A program made the position numbers and the translations under genes. A stretch of DNA of 64,000 bases from Arcuatula senhousia. Lineage: Eukaryota; Mollusca; Bivalvia; Mytilida; Mytilidae. Location: NCBI GenBank assembly GCA_963971305.1, contig OZ020313.1, positions 56,244,203-56,308,202 of the forward strand, given 5' to 3'. The notes beneath the pieces are model-generated. The model was not told the DNA's origin and ran no database searches. It was given only the letters and a program-made list of their open reading frames with translations. Positions 33,601 through 48,600 of the stretch are shown here, in pieces. The stretch's first letter is position 1. The number at the start of each line of letters is the position of its first letter.

Positions 33601-36600
33601 TCCTACATCGGTTGTTGGATCTACTTGAAAATTTCTGGGCAGGTAGATCTTGAGGTGCTGATTACTTTAACCCTGCCAGAATTTTGATATCTTTTACCGT
33701 TTTTGAGTAATTTGCAAAAAACTGCAATTTACCCCTATGTTCTATTTTTAGCCATGGCGGCCATGTTTTTTGTCGAATCAAAATTTCGAACGATAATTTT
33801 GTAGAGGACATACTACAGAACAACCCTACCAAGTTTCATTACATTTGGCCAAGCGGTTTCAGAGAAGAAGATTTTTGAAAAGTTGAACGACGGACGACAG
33901 ACGACGGACGACGGACGACGGACGACTGACGCCAAGTGATTGCAAATGCTCACATTGCCTTCAGCAAGGTGAGCTAAAAAGAAGCTAAGAGCCACCAATT
34001 GGGCAAAAAGTCGAAAGTCCGGAAGCGCAACGACAAAACCAGTAAACATGTACGAGCTATGAATTTATTCAAGAGTAAACCCTTTCATCGAAAAGCAAAT
34101 GTAGAAGGATACCAACATGTGTTTACTTAAACACCAATACTGTTGTTCAACCATCGACTTAATCGTAAATGAGAGGGACACAGTAGGAACAAATTATAAT
34201 GCCCAATGATAAACCTCTACAAAGGTCTCTACTAGTAAAGCCATTCATTAAGGCCTTCCAAAACATTAAATATATAATTAAAATAATGTTCTAATTGACG
34301 AACTAAAATTGATTAATGCGCTTTAAAACAAATTGCATGTATTTCATCAAGTCAAAAATCCAAACAACTATCAAAGATAGCATACCTGGTTATGTATCAT
34401 CAAACATACCTAATACATGGACTGTTAGAGATCGGGGTCCAACTATAGTTTTTCCATCATTAACAGAAACAAAAAGGTCATAAGCTGGGACAAACTCTCC
34501 CTCAATTGATCTTGTTAAGACTATTTCTCCAGCTACAATGTTTGATGTTGAATTTATGTATTTGAGTTACGTTTTGTACAACCATTTCGTTTAAATTCTA
34601 TTTTGAATAAAAAATAAGCATCTCTGCTGTACATCCCGAAATACCCATTAGTGAACACAGAGAAAGCAAAACTTTACCATAATAGATTTAACTATGATTC
34701 TATTTTTTACCGACTTCTAGGCTTTGTTTTTTTGAAATCCAAATGCAGTTTCAGATGAACTCATACTTAACATAAAATAAAGTAATTTAATAAAGGTAAT
34801 GATGCATGGGAGAATAACACAATTAATTTTATTCGAATGCAATTAACAAGTTATTCATTTTGATTTTCTCATTGTTGGAAGAAAAACCTATTACATACAT
34901 TGACATAAGTAGTAATGATTTTCATATGTTAAGATAGCGTCATTTTGGTATGTGCGTGCCAACTTACAATTGTAAATATTAAATGGAGCATTACTGGAAG
35001 GAGTTATAAACATAGAGAATGTGGTCTGGTCGTTTTCCGGGTCAGTAACATCTACATCAAACAAGATCTGACCAATATGGGAATTGACGCCAGAAACTGT
35101 AGTGGTATCTGAAAGTTATAGTAAATAAAGGTAATAACAAAACTACCGAACTTGAATGATCAATCTCATAGTCCAGAGAAAATAACAAAAACGAATCAGT
35201 CATACCGGTGAATTGGTGGATCGCAATGGTCTTGACTTGGTACGGGCATTTCTAACGAAATGGTGGGTTAAACCAGGTTTTATGGCGCCAAACCTCCCTC
35301 TTCCATTGCGATCTCAAGTCCTTAATATATATAGAATAGTGTGACATCGTAAAATTTGCTAAACCCATAATATGCTGCTGGCGGTTGTCCATTGTGGTTT
35401 TTCTTAATTGCCGCTTGATTGTGGGCTGTGTTGCGTACACTTATTCCACATCTCATTATTTTCTATTGAAAACAAATGTGTGTGTAAATTCATAAATGTA
35501 CAACCGCTAGATAAATATTTCTTACTGTGAAGATTGACAAATGTTGGTGGACGATTTCTGAGAACATTTACAAAGAAGACATTGGAATCTGATCGGCGAC
35601 CGTCAGTGGTGGTGATGTCAAATCTATATGTTCGTAAAGCATCATAATCCAAATTAGCATTTGACGCTAAGACAATTTCAAACTCTGGAAAATGAATGCA
35701 AGAAAATGACAAAAATACATATTACATTGTATCAAGCTTTATTTTATGTGGTTTTATTCTTATGTGAGATTGGTTAATTTTGAACAAACATTTCAGGGAA
35801 TGTAAACAGTCAGAAAGATGTCCAGAAAAGACATAAAAATGTATACTTTCTTTTGTGATTATCAAAAAAAAATAATTAGAAATGTTTACATGTACATAAT
35901 ATCTACTGGCATCAAAAAGTATATTGAAGTCACTGGTAATTAAACTATTATTTAAAATATTAAGGTAAAATGAAATAAAATAACACTGAATTTGTACGGA
36001 AGATGCAACGAAAAAAGAGCAAATTTCTTATATTAAGCGATATTATGGGGGACTGTTTTTCCTTGTCTATCAAGTGAGGTTTGTTCGATTGGTACATTTA
36101 TAATTGTTATCCTTCATTAACTTGGCTAAGAAAACACCATTCTCTGATTAAATTTTGACAAAACAAAAAGCTAAATTTGCGTCCTCATCTGGCAAAATAT
36201 TTAATCCGTCGCACTTTCAACTATATTTTTTAAAAATTCAACATGTTTATCACCTCTAAAGCTTTCCTGTTATTCCTTAGAGATGCTATTTTGTTTTGGT
36301 CAAATTATTATTCTATGCGTTATATATTCCAACGAAGAAAAAAGAATAATATTGTTTCCATTCACTTGCACCCAAACTTGGAAATAGATATGACCTACTT
36401 TTTATTAATCAATAGATCAAATTATAGATTTCAGTTCAGCGTGTCCATCTTTAATGAAGTGCATTTCAACTTAAATAAGCAAACAACATTATTACAGGGG
36501 AGATAATTTTTGTCACCACCACCATTCTGTCTGTAAAACCAAAATTAAAACATGATGCTGCAAAATCAGAATCTTAATCCTGGCACAAACTTTGTAGATA

Positions 36601-39600
36601 ACACTAGTTCATGGTTAAGAAACTATTATAATGCTTGCATTGATATCAAAACTAAAAGTTTTACCATTGAAATTTGTGGAAGGCTTCAAGAACAGTATAG
36701 ACGTAGCTGGAGTGACGGTGGCACTAGCAGTGACTGCTACATTCTCAGGATCAGTAACAGACAGTGTATACAGAGTTGTCTCCACGGTAGTACCCTCTGG
36801 GACATCCTGGGCCAGCGGAAGTGAGTAAATGACTGGTTGCTGAAATATGAGGCTTAAAGAGTGAGAAAACCTTATCCTAAAAAGTTACCTTAAAATGCAA
36901 AGTGACAATGATTTAATGATTTACCACTATGAAAGTCTTAAAGTTTGTTAATCTCTAAGGAGAAACGCTGAGAATGGTCGCTGAAAGAGTCTCCTAGACC
37001 AAATGTATAAGAACACATTTGTACAGTCTCTTTTTTGATCAGCCATTGTAAGAAACATTCTAAATTCTTACATTTTGTAAAAGATGTGATTTGTTATTGG
37101 CTTAAGGGAGTACGAGCCTGAGATTTTTTGTAATTAAAAGTTATTTAAAATAGAAAATTTGGAAAGAATAGCTCAAAATAGCTAGACTTAATGAAAAAAG
37201 TTTTCAAAACCATGGAGCCGTTTTTAAGATATAAGCACCGAAAAATATGGCGGGAAAAAATCTTCTCTGGGTTTTTCATAGGAAATACATTGAAAATTCT
37301 TTTTCTGTTTTAACATAGAAATAATAATTAGAACTGGTAGAAAATTTCAAAAGGAGTTTATTATGACCTTCTCTAATTAGTAATGAACAAATATTAGGAA
37401 ACCATGTTGGAAAATTTTTAATGCATTTGAATGGATAAAAGCCGAGAATCCCGAAAATCTTCAATTTCTGAGGCTCGTACTCCCTTAATTGGCTTGATTA
37501 GTGTTTGGCGAAGTGATCACCTAAGTATAATTTTTTCTCTCATTACCAGATCATAATAACACTCAAAATCAAAATGAAAGGTTTCAGTGCCATAAAACCT
37601 GGTTTTACACACCATTTGATTTCATTTAAAAAGCCGGTATTTTCTTATGATTTGTCTTGTCTTCTTGAACATTTAGAGTAATCATTCCAATTCGAAAATT
37701 GGCCTCTATAGTATCATAGAAATTCGTTCAGGACACTTCAAGGTCATCTGCATTGTGTATATTGTAATCCATCAAGGCACCGTTACTTGGATGTTCGCTA
37801 TGAAACGTAGTCAATCAAACAAATGACCTTAGTACAACAACACTAACTTTATGTTTAAGTGGATATATATCAAGTCTGTATGATGTGATGTGTGCTCATA
37901 TAATTTTGTACTTTTTTTTGATTTTCCTAAAATATATTTGTTTAAGTTTTATTTCCATGGTATGTACATGTACATTTCAAGGAGAAAAATTACAACTTAG
38001 TTTGATATGCTTTCAATTGTCATCCCCGAAAACTAATTAAAGTTGGAAGGCTGAAAATGAAACCACACTATCTTGTATCTTGCCTCGTTTCTGGTAAGAT
38101 TGACTCTGAACGAAGACACTGTAGTATCATAGGTATCTGTGCAGGACAATTCAAGGTCATATGCATTCTGTACATCGTAATCCATCGTAGCACCGTTACT
38201 GAGATATACACCATAACCTTAAAATTCAAAGTACCATTTATGTGTTTTAAATTAGAGCAGCAAAAACAAATAATTCAAAGAATCATTCGACTACTTAAAT
38301 GTCCCCATTTCTTAAGAAGCAATACTTACTACTGGTGCCTGCTATGAGTTTAACAAGAAAGGGTACACTAGTAGATACCAGTTCACATGTGATAGCATCC
38401 GTGTCGACAACAACTATAGTATGTAATAATGTTTCTATCGCCAGGTCTTCAGAAATACCGACAGAATTTGGTAAACTGCTTATCACTGGTGCCTGTAATG
38501 ATTTATTATGTAAAAGAAAAACAAACTAATAAAAGGGTACACTGATTTGATTAAGTAAAATCATTGTCATTGCACATGGTCGATATCCTGGGTGCTGGAT
38601 TTGGCTTCCTGGTTCGAACGTTTTGGTTTTGAGTACTTTTCGTATTCAACATTTTTTGAATTTTGCCTTCCAATGTATTGATTTAAATGCTACTGAATGA
38701 TGAGAAGTTACTCCTTGAAATATCGATATAAAGCATATCCAAATTAACCGTTTATACCCGCGTTTTGGTGTTTGTAATTTTATGACGGGGAAAGGATTTA
38801 AATCCCTATCTTTAAACTGATACATCTCAAGGAACTCAGATAAACTCAAGCTTAATCCCTCTTTATTGAAATCTGCAACAATAGAAGGTGATCTCTCTAA
38901 TTAGTCATATTAATATTTTTAATGAACCAGTTAAATTGTGTTTTGTAGGAAATGTTTTCCTTGAAGGAAAAAAAAAACTCCGACACTGCAGGAAAAAACT
39001 CCTACACTTATGGAAAAAAACTCCTATAAACTCCTACTTCTCAATATATCAAAAATATAAATAGTCAATTACTTAATCACAATCTTCTTGCCTGTTACAA
39101 CTTAACATATATTTTAAAAGTAATGACTATTATTTTCATACATGTTTACAAATGTATAAAGCAGAAAAGAAGTAAGTTATTGTCATATTAAATTTGAAAG
39201 ACGAGTTCATGTTCTTCAATCTTTTAATGTTTTATTGCAATAAAGGCGAGGACATGAAGGACGATACTTTAATTTATATCTTCTGTGGAATTGAAAATAC
39301 ATGCATAACATGAAACAAAATTTGGAAGCAGCTTCCGCTCATATTGTATTCGTGGGAAATTTCAATCCTTTCAGGGATATGGGATATTGGTGAACACTTT
39401 TTTTTCAGATATGACTTTCGATAACAAAATTGGAGTGGGGGAATGGAATATTGCAATTGGTACCCCTTCTAAACGAGCTCCAAAACTATGTATACAGATA
39501 GACACTTAATCTGTTAATGTAATCTAAAATTGCTGAAAAAAAATTATTTTATGTCGAGTTATTAATTATGACAATTCATAAAACAGTAAACGTTCCATAA

Positions 39601-42600
39601 GAAGGACTTTGTTTATGACTACAAAAGTATTAGAAATCTGAATAATCATTTAAATCAGATAAATCAGATATAATTTAGGACAAACTATGAATGTATGATG
39701 AATGGAGTTGTGCAATATCTTTTCTATTGCTGCATTTCTTTCTATATTCTAAAAAACACCAAAATATCTGGTTAAGTAACTGAGTTGTAATCTTTATTCA
39801 TATCATTCTTATAATTAGTAAAAGATAGATATAAATTGTTATAATACATTCAAGAGACGACAAAAAGATGATAAGAAAAAAATAGTTTGTGTCATCGATG
39901 TGCTCAATAATTCCTTTTATTTTTATCACTATTTCTTTTGAATTGTCTGTACAAAATCAGGACCATTGCGATTTTTATTTGTCTCAGGTATGTCTTCCAT
40001 GTTTTGTCTTTTCTCTTGAACATTGAGATTGAAGTTCGGTAATTTGTTATTACTCTATCTTATTAATAAATCTAAGATTTGATATGTTGATTTTATAAAA
40101 TAAGACTCTTGTTGAAATATTTTGTTTTAACAAAAGAAAACATTTTTTCTTTTGTAAAATCTTTCTTATAAACAAATTAAACATTGCTAATAAAATATAG
40201 TAATCAAAGATGACATTGAATACTTAATTCAGTAAATGAAAACCTTACTGTATTCAAAACACGCATTGTCAGTGTCCCGGATGATGACCTGCCACACACA
40301 TCAGTGACAGAAAATGTCATTAGATGATCACCAGGATTCAAGGTCACCCCACTTCTTACTTTAACTTGCACTAAAAAATAAAGTTTTCTTATGTATATTG
40401 ATGAGAACATTTCTGCTTTTATTGAGAACTAAAGGTCTTTGTGTGGTGTTTTAGATGTTCACATGGGAAATTGGACCATGTGGACTGCAAGCTAGATTGT
40501 TCCTGTAGAAATTCTCCCATATTATCGAATGTATATTGTTGCATGCTCGTAACAGGTATTATACTGGTGGTTTCATTGTTGTTGTCTGGATTGTTTTGTG
40601 ATGTGTTAATGTTTACCGATTTTGTCTTTGCCTTTTCAGATTTTTAGTACACTCGACATCATTGCTTTTTGTAACGAAATACATTTGATTATGTATGTGT
40701 TCTCCAAAACCATAACACATACTGTTTATAGCGTCATAATCAAACATAGCAGAACTTGTGGTGACTGTTATAGTGAGAGCTTCAACATCTTCCAAATCAG
40801 TGTCACTGGCTGATAACGTAAACAAAACCATGCCTCCCACTTCATTATTCTGTAACGTCACTGTGTCATCAAGATTTGAGAAGATTGGCATGACACCTTT
40901 ATGAAGTAAAACATATTAAATAATGTTAATCGGATGCCCATGCAACAAAACTGACACAACTCTAAATGGTTTTAAAATACACATAAAAGAAGAGAAAAAT
41001 ATTACAAGAGAAAATTTGTTCATCTACATTGCTGATAGAATTTCACATCAAAAACATAATTCCTTGAAAACAGCTTCTCATTTTTAAAAGACGAAAGCGA
41101 AGCATCATACTCATACCTTATATTGATGTATAGAGGTAAGAAAAAAATACAGAATGTGGATGATCGTTCTCAAATGCCTAAGAAGAAAGATGCAAATTGG
41201 CGAAGTAATATACTAATATTTTAGCGTACAACTGGATTTTTTATCTATTAGAAAACAGTTCTTAGATGAATATCTTAAATGGTCCCTAAGAAAGTGAAAA
41301 AAGGTAATAAAAAAACTACCGAACTTGAATGATCAATCTCATTGTCCAGAGAAAATGACAAAAACGAATTAGTCATACCGGAGAATTGGTGGATCGCAAT
41401 GGTCCTGACTTGGTACAGGCACTTCAAACGAAATCGTGGGTTAAACCAGGTTTTATGGCGCCAAACTTACCTCATCCATTGCGATCTTAAGATCCGGTAA
41501 TGACCATAGAACATAACATAGTTATGAAAAACAATAGGGATTTTGAAGTGATCATCTCAGTACAGCAGACCAGTCAAACACTAATTAAAACAATTATTCA
41601 CCATATCTTTTGAATTTTGAACTTTTCTTCTAGTGGCTGATAACGAAGAAAGAATTTTTTAGGGATCGTATTAGACGTATTGAAAGAAGCAAAGGTGTAC
41701 CAAAGGGGTAATCAGTATCATAAAACCGTAAAGACAAAGACAAAACCGGCAGCCAAAAATCATCACAACAAAACAAACCACATAACAACATAAAACACAA
41801 ACACACATAACAACAAAACCGCATTCAGCAACGCGAACTCAAGTCGAAACGAGAGTGAATTCAGGTGCTCCGGAAGAGTAAGCAGTTCCTGCTTGCTATA
41901 GCACACCCGTCACGTTGCCAAAGATCGATTAAGTGTTGGTCAAATCCGGAAAGGATGACATTACAAAACTCTATGTCAAACCAACATCCGTGCTCATCTG
42001 AGAGATTGAAATCCCGTATTTGTATACAAGCACATGATGTCGTCCGTAAAATTTCTTGAGTGATGACAACAATCTGGGAGCAACGTACCCCTGTGTTAAC
42101 AATTTACTTGTCAGTCGTGTGGCTCTATCAAGGAAGTCGTTGTATTGAAATCAATTGTCTCAGTAATTTAATGATCTGCTTTTAATTAGTATTTATTATA
42201 AACGTATAAGGTTACTTATAATAATATATAACTGAGAAGCCAAATAATTTTGAATTATTCCATAGAAATTAAACACAATAAATACTTGGAACAACACGAG
42301 CGTGTATCGCGTGGTCTTCATTGGTGTCTTCTATAGCACTATCCCAGTCATACGTTGTCTCAGGGCCTGTCCATAGAGCTCGTCTGACCGCCTGTCCATT
42401 ACCATAGGTAATAACTGACCCAGCATGATGATAACTAAGAGAAAAAAACACCATAATGTAGTTATATTTGTGATTACTTACATGGTGTATTGGATATACA
42501 AATAAAACATGCAAACTAAGAAGTTTCCGGTGTCTTTCACAAGTGATTTTAATCTTTTTTTACTTACCGATGCAAAATATTTTCTAAATCTATGATACAC

Positions 42601-45600
42601 TGCTATTATTTTTAACATCTTTTCTTGTTTCTATTTTGTTCTTAAAATAAATGAGAGGTAATAACAAACCACCAATCTTGTGGATGAATTTATAGTGTCC
42701 GAGAAAAAAGACAAAAAAACTAAAACATACTGTTTAAGTTGTAGACAGCAACATTCTTGACATTTTTCAAGTAATGATGGGTTAAAAATTTGTTTTAATT
42801 GCGCCTAGCCTCATACTTCTATTGCGATAAGGTCTGGTAGTAACACAATACGGTTGTGAGACTAAATGGAGATATTGAGGTGACGAAAAGCCATTAGTAA
42901 GCATTTGGCCTAATCTTAACCTGTGCTTATCTGATATCTGTTATAGCACGACGGGTGTGCTATAGCAGGCAGGAAACGCTCACTCTTCCAGAGCATCTTA
43001 TCTCATGTTCGTAACAGCTTGAGTTCACGTTGTTGATTTCGGTCTTTTTGTGTCCTCGTGCTGTTCTTGTTCGTGTTTACCGGTTTTGCCGTTGTGATTT
43101 CGAACTTTTGACTAAATCGCCCATATGGTGCCTCTTTGCCTCTACCTGCTAATCCTGTTTATGAAAGCGTGTCTTTCGTAAAAATGTCCAAGAGGGAAGA
43201 TAGCAACAGAGACTTGGTTGTGCCAAATCTTTCTTTATGATACAGCCCTTAAATAACTAATCCGAAAACATCGTTGCCCAACAGGTGAAGAATATATCGA
43301 TCGATTAATTAAAATTAACACGTTTATCTAAGCTTTGTAAATGACCTTCATTACGAGATGGTTTCGGGGTGTAACACAAATAGAAAACTGACTAATATGT
43401 CACTTATCCATTATCTCAAGTTCAGGAGAATTATAAGCTACAAAAAATTACATTTGTTTGACTGATGGTGTCAAAGCTTTTTCAACTTGAGGCATTCAAA
43501 ATGCTTCATCGGTACCTCTCTACGGGTGTAGGTAATCATCGAGTTCGAGTTAGAGTTCGAGTCAGAGTTAGAGTTCGAGTTAAAGTTCAAGTAACGACTC
43601 GAGTTCGAGTTAAAGTTCGAGTTAGAGTTCGAGTTATTATTCGAGTTACAAAACGAGTTATATATTTATTTTTTGCACACTTTCTTAATCATTTATATTT
43701 GCAACTCTGCTGCATGTAAAAAACAATCTACTTTAAGATACTAACTAAGTAAGGTACTGATTCATATTAATAATGCGGTTACAGATAAAACCCGACTACA
43801 ATGGAAATATATTTACATCGATGATTAGTTTTTTCTTAAACAAATTCGGACATCTATTAAAATGCTTCTGATGCAAAAATTCTAACACAGTGTTATGTAA
43901 TGAAGCAACCATTTGATTTTTTTTAGGGGACGGGACGGTGAGGGGGGGGGGGGGGGCTATGAGGAATTTGAAAAATAATGAAGGAAAAGAAAAAAAAATT
44001 ATATATGTTAAGTTTAAAAATAAAATAAAAAATGCGCGCAAAACAAAAATCCCAGGCTTCGATTTATTCAAAAATAAAAAGGCGGTACGAAGAAAATATC
44101 CATGCCCCCCTTAAATTCTAATGGTCGTTCCCTTACTGTTTGATTGTTGTTGTCTTCATTCAAGAAACATGATAGAAAACAAGTAAATCTGTGAGCTATT
44201 GCTCACAAGTGATACGCCCACTCCCAAAATAATGCCTTGCATTAAAAAGTATTCGGTAAAGTATAACAGGGGGTATACATAGGCTAAAATTATATAAAAA
44301 CAGACGTTGTTTAGAAAATTACGGAAGGACGAACGAAAGAACAGCTGTGTACGAAATTTGAAATCAATCCCTTCAGAAGATACCGTGAAATCTGTTACGA
44401 CAAATTGTCCTATTTTTTACCCTTAAAATGTCTAAGTTCGCTAAGAAAACAGAGAGTAGATGCGCGACTGTCCTGAAAAGGGGGGGCACGGTACAACTCA
44501 CGGATGGACGGACGGACGGACAAACGGACAAGGTGATTGCAAAATAGACCCCTCTCTTACGAGTGGGGATATACAATTTTCATATATTTAAAGACAAAAG
44601 ACGGGGATTCTGCCGTGTTGGTCTAGTACCGGAAAATATGTATACCAAGTTTTTATTATACCCCCGCTTGTGAATTTGGTGGGAGATTGCCTTATTGGTA
44701 CATATTTGCTTCATGTCCACAGTCTTTGTGACATTACGTAAATATGTACCTTTATTGGGTTTGTATTTATATATTTATAAATGAGTATATTGCAAGGTGA
44801 CAACCTTAAACAGTTTAAAAGAGGCAGAGGTACCAATGGTACAAAATGTATACCCGAATGTCCGAACACAAACAAGTGTTATGTTTGAAAACATTCACGT
44901 AATTGCGCTAAATTAAATATCCAACTCGAAATCTGACTCGATCTGTAACTCGAACTCTAACTCGAACTCGAGTTGTAACTCGATTATTGCTATAAAAATC
45001 ATTGTATCGAGTTAGCTTAAATTCCAACTCGAACTCGAAAAATAACTCGAACTCTAACTCGAACTGTAACTCGAACTCGAGTCGTAACTCGAACTTTAAC
45101 TCGAACTCTAACTCTGACTCGAACTCGAACTCGATCTCGATGATTACATGTACCTACACCCCCTCTCTACTTTTTTTTCAATAGATATATAAATCATGTC
45201 TAATACTTACTATCCTATGTTATATCCATTCTGGACACGAATTCTTTGGCCATTGGGAATTGTTATCACATTTTCTTCATTAGCAACTAATAAATGCAGT
45301 TAATATTTCATATTGGTCAAGATGTATTTTTCTGATTTATTATTTTAAACATGTTTTAGGTAACCTTTAAATAATAATAATAGTTTGATAGCGTAAACAT
45401 TCAGAGTTTAAACTATGATATTTGTTGTCCAGTTTTTTATCCATTTGTCAGTATTTACATGAATTACCTCAAATGCCAAATAGAAATAAAAGTCAACGGA
45501 TGGTAATATTTAAAAAATAATTTTTAAATTGTTTAATCAATCAACTATTTTAAATTTCAATAGATAAATAAAACTATTCAATACCTTTCATATTTGTTTT

Positions 45601-48600
45601 GAAGACATATGTCATATTTTCTGGTCACATGTAAATGTTGAAAACTGATGATAATTACCATAGTTTTATCATTGCTGTATTTGTTTTTATATGATAAATT
45701 CTTTTTAGTGTTTAACTTCTTTCAGTTAAATTTCAGAAAGATATTCCATCAGTTTCCTTCCAAAATCATCTTTTACAAAAAATTAATTTAGAACATTTTA
45801 ACATTATCTTTTAATGTGACAAAAAACATATGTATGTTGAGAGCAAATATGGGGTGCATTTCATTTTACTCTAGACTGACCTGTGATTACTCAAAAAAGG
45901 AAAAAAAAAAGATCAGTAGACACCTATAACTAAAAGTCAATTTGCCAATTGGCTTCGGATTTTTTTTACCGGAAACGATTTAATTATACGTTGTTTTAGC
46001 GTTATGAAAAATACCTTTGTAACCGAATGGCATACGAGGGGGACAAGCCTCGGACTTTATTGTTCATAGATTTGGTATTCTACTGCATCCATGACGATAA
46101 TTGAAATAGAAGAAAATGAGATGTGGAACTAGTGTACGCGAAACAACCTACATTATAAACGTAAATATAAAATATCCACAATGGAAAACTGCCAGCAGCC
46201 TTCAATGTGACCGGCGGTCGCTGCTCGCTGTTTTCAATTGGCCCCTGGATTGAAAATAAAAAAACATATGATTTAAGCCCAAGCCTAAAGTGCAATGAAA
46301 GACCCTCTTCTTGACAAAAACAATTAACATAAATTCGACTAAATACAAACATAAGCTTTGATAACCCTTCTAACTTTTTTAAACTTAGGTATTGTTTAAC
46401 ATTTTCGTGTAAATTATTAGTATACGGTGTCACAAACGTTTTAATGCTAGTAAGTTTTTCAGATTTTGATGGTAGATTATCATAGTCATTAACGATAAAA
46501 CCCGAGGCTTGTCCCTCCATTTGGTAACCATTGTATTTAGTCGTGTATAGCATTGAACAATGCTCTATATGTTCCAATGTTTTATGGTCTATTGCAGTGT
46601 ACAATGATCTATATGCTTAGAATGTTTTCATGTTTTTTCTCATCTTCTTTGAATGCTGTAATAGTGTAAATACTGAATATAGTATTCCATACATATGATA
46701 GATAAAATAAAATATGACATTACTAAAAAAAATGGTATAGATGTCAAATGTTTTGATTTTTCTACACTTTCCTAACCTTTCTATAATACTATAACATTAT
46801 ATTAAAATTTGATTGCATATTTTTTGCAAGTCAATGCTATTTACCCGTTGCTGGAATAACGTTTTCGCCAATTAGATCACACAAGGTACCGGTATCCTTC
46901 CAGACTTGTGCTGTGACATCTATAGGGACAGGGGCATTATTTCTGACATAAATTTCCCAGGAAGAAACATATGCACAGCAATGAAACTGGTATTGGAATT
47001 GGTTAATCAGAAACGCATTGACTGAAATACAAAACATTTACTTTGTTTAAATCAGTTTAAACCCTCTAAGAATTCCAATAATGTATTAAAGATTTTTTTA
47101 ATGAAATACAATCATACCAAAAATCGGATATAAAACTCTTTATTTTGGTTATGCTGTATATCGATATTTCAAGGACTAACCTCTCATCATCAGCATTTGA
47201 ATCAAAACATTTGAAGATCACAAACCAAAAACATTGAATGAAAAGCCCTATCCAGCACCGAGGATATCGACCATGTTCAATTAACATACGAATCATTATC
47301 TTTCATCCAAACTAATATTAATGATATTCATAGGGATGTAAATATACTAACAGATATAATATATATGTCCAACAAAACAGGACATAGTTCGTATATCCCC
47401 AGCAACATGGCATTGAAGGCACACTTGATTCTACGATATTCTTGCACTGTCAATCAAAGATAACTTTGTATATAGTCCCATAAAAGACTAGACTACATGT
47501 AGTAAATTATGCAGTTGTCGGAAATGATTACGTTTGGTATTGACCTCCTTCCGACGAATTTCCAGAACGCTAGTAGAAAAGAATCTTCGGTCAATTCGGT
47601 AACTACTTCCAGATAACTTGCTCTTGTATTAGCGCAAGTGAATAAGCATACGTACATAGTTCAGCCATGTCCATGGTCTCCTCTGATGTGAAGTGCTCCG
47701 TTGAAGTCTAATCTGGAAACAGTAAAGGGCGGTGATAACGACAATCTAGAGTAACTTTTCTACAGATCACGCATTTAATCAGAATTATGTATCCGACTTC
47801 TTGTCTGACGGACAGAATTCAGTAGTATTGTCTTATGTACGTAACGATCGTGCTGTTCTTGTTCATGTCTACCAGTTTCTCTGTCGTACTTTTGACACTC
47901 GAATGCCCCATTGGTGCCTCTTTGCTTCTTTCGATCCTATTCCAGAATGTACGTTTCGAACGTAAATATCCGATATCAAAAAAAATGTAAGTCTTTGCTT
48001 TGATCGTATCAGAATCGGATAGCTGGCATCCAACGGTAAGGGTGCATTGCTGATTGACCCTCTGTGTCTGAATAGTTCTTCATCATCTACATGCAAGACG
48101 GTAAGCAGTGACCTATGGTCATGTTGAAGACTGCTTGCTGTTTTCCGTTGTGATTTTTTGAATTGCTGTTTGTTTATGTTTGTTGTGTCGCGTACACTTA
48201 TTCCACATCTCAATATCGTATAATGTATGTAGATTCTAATTTGTCGGACCAGTTGATGACTTGCGTTCAAAGTTAAGTAGTTGATAACGTCAACGTGCTT
48301 CTCGTGTTGCTCGGTTCTGAGTAAAGCTTAAAAATTAACCATGTCGGCTCATGTTCCCAGAAATCACTAGTTGAAATTGTATCATATGTCAATCTTCGAG
48401 ACAACAAATCTGCCAGGTTCTGTTAAGTAGGGCAATATCCCCATCTATGTTCGTGCGTAGGTTCCTTGATTTCAATTACATGTATCCTATTTGCTATGAA
48501 CGTTTTCAGTTGCTTTCTCGAGTGAATCCATTGCAACACGGTTTGATTGCCGTTCCATTAAACATTTTTCAGTGAAACATATAGGCAATGTATAACTTGT

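Noticed and set aside
38198..38204. Nearer TCAG acceptor for cadherin exon 38217-38084
   Set aside because: It gives the wrong phase with the preceding exon; the upstream TTTTAAG acceptor restores the frame and cadherin-like sequence.
43465..45184. Frames of Arg-Val and Asn-Ser dipeptide repeats
   Set aside because: Translations of the hexamer arrays.
46080..46604. 174-residue minus-strand frame
   Set aside because: It overlaps dispersed repeat family C and a local inverted pair; no recognisable domain or splice context.
47066..47296. Possible signal-peptide exon (MLIEHGRYPRCWIGLFIQCF) for the cadherin-like gene
   Set aside because: Its donor would be phase 2, which does not fit the next exon, and the 3' part belongs to the hammerhead family 2 dispersed repeat also found at 50.6 kb.
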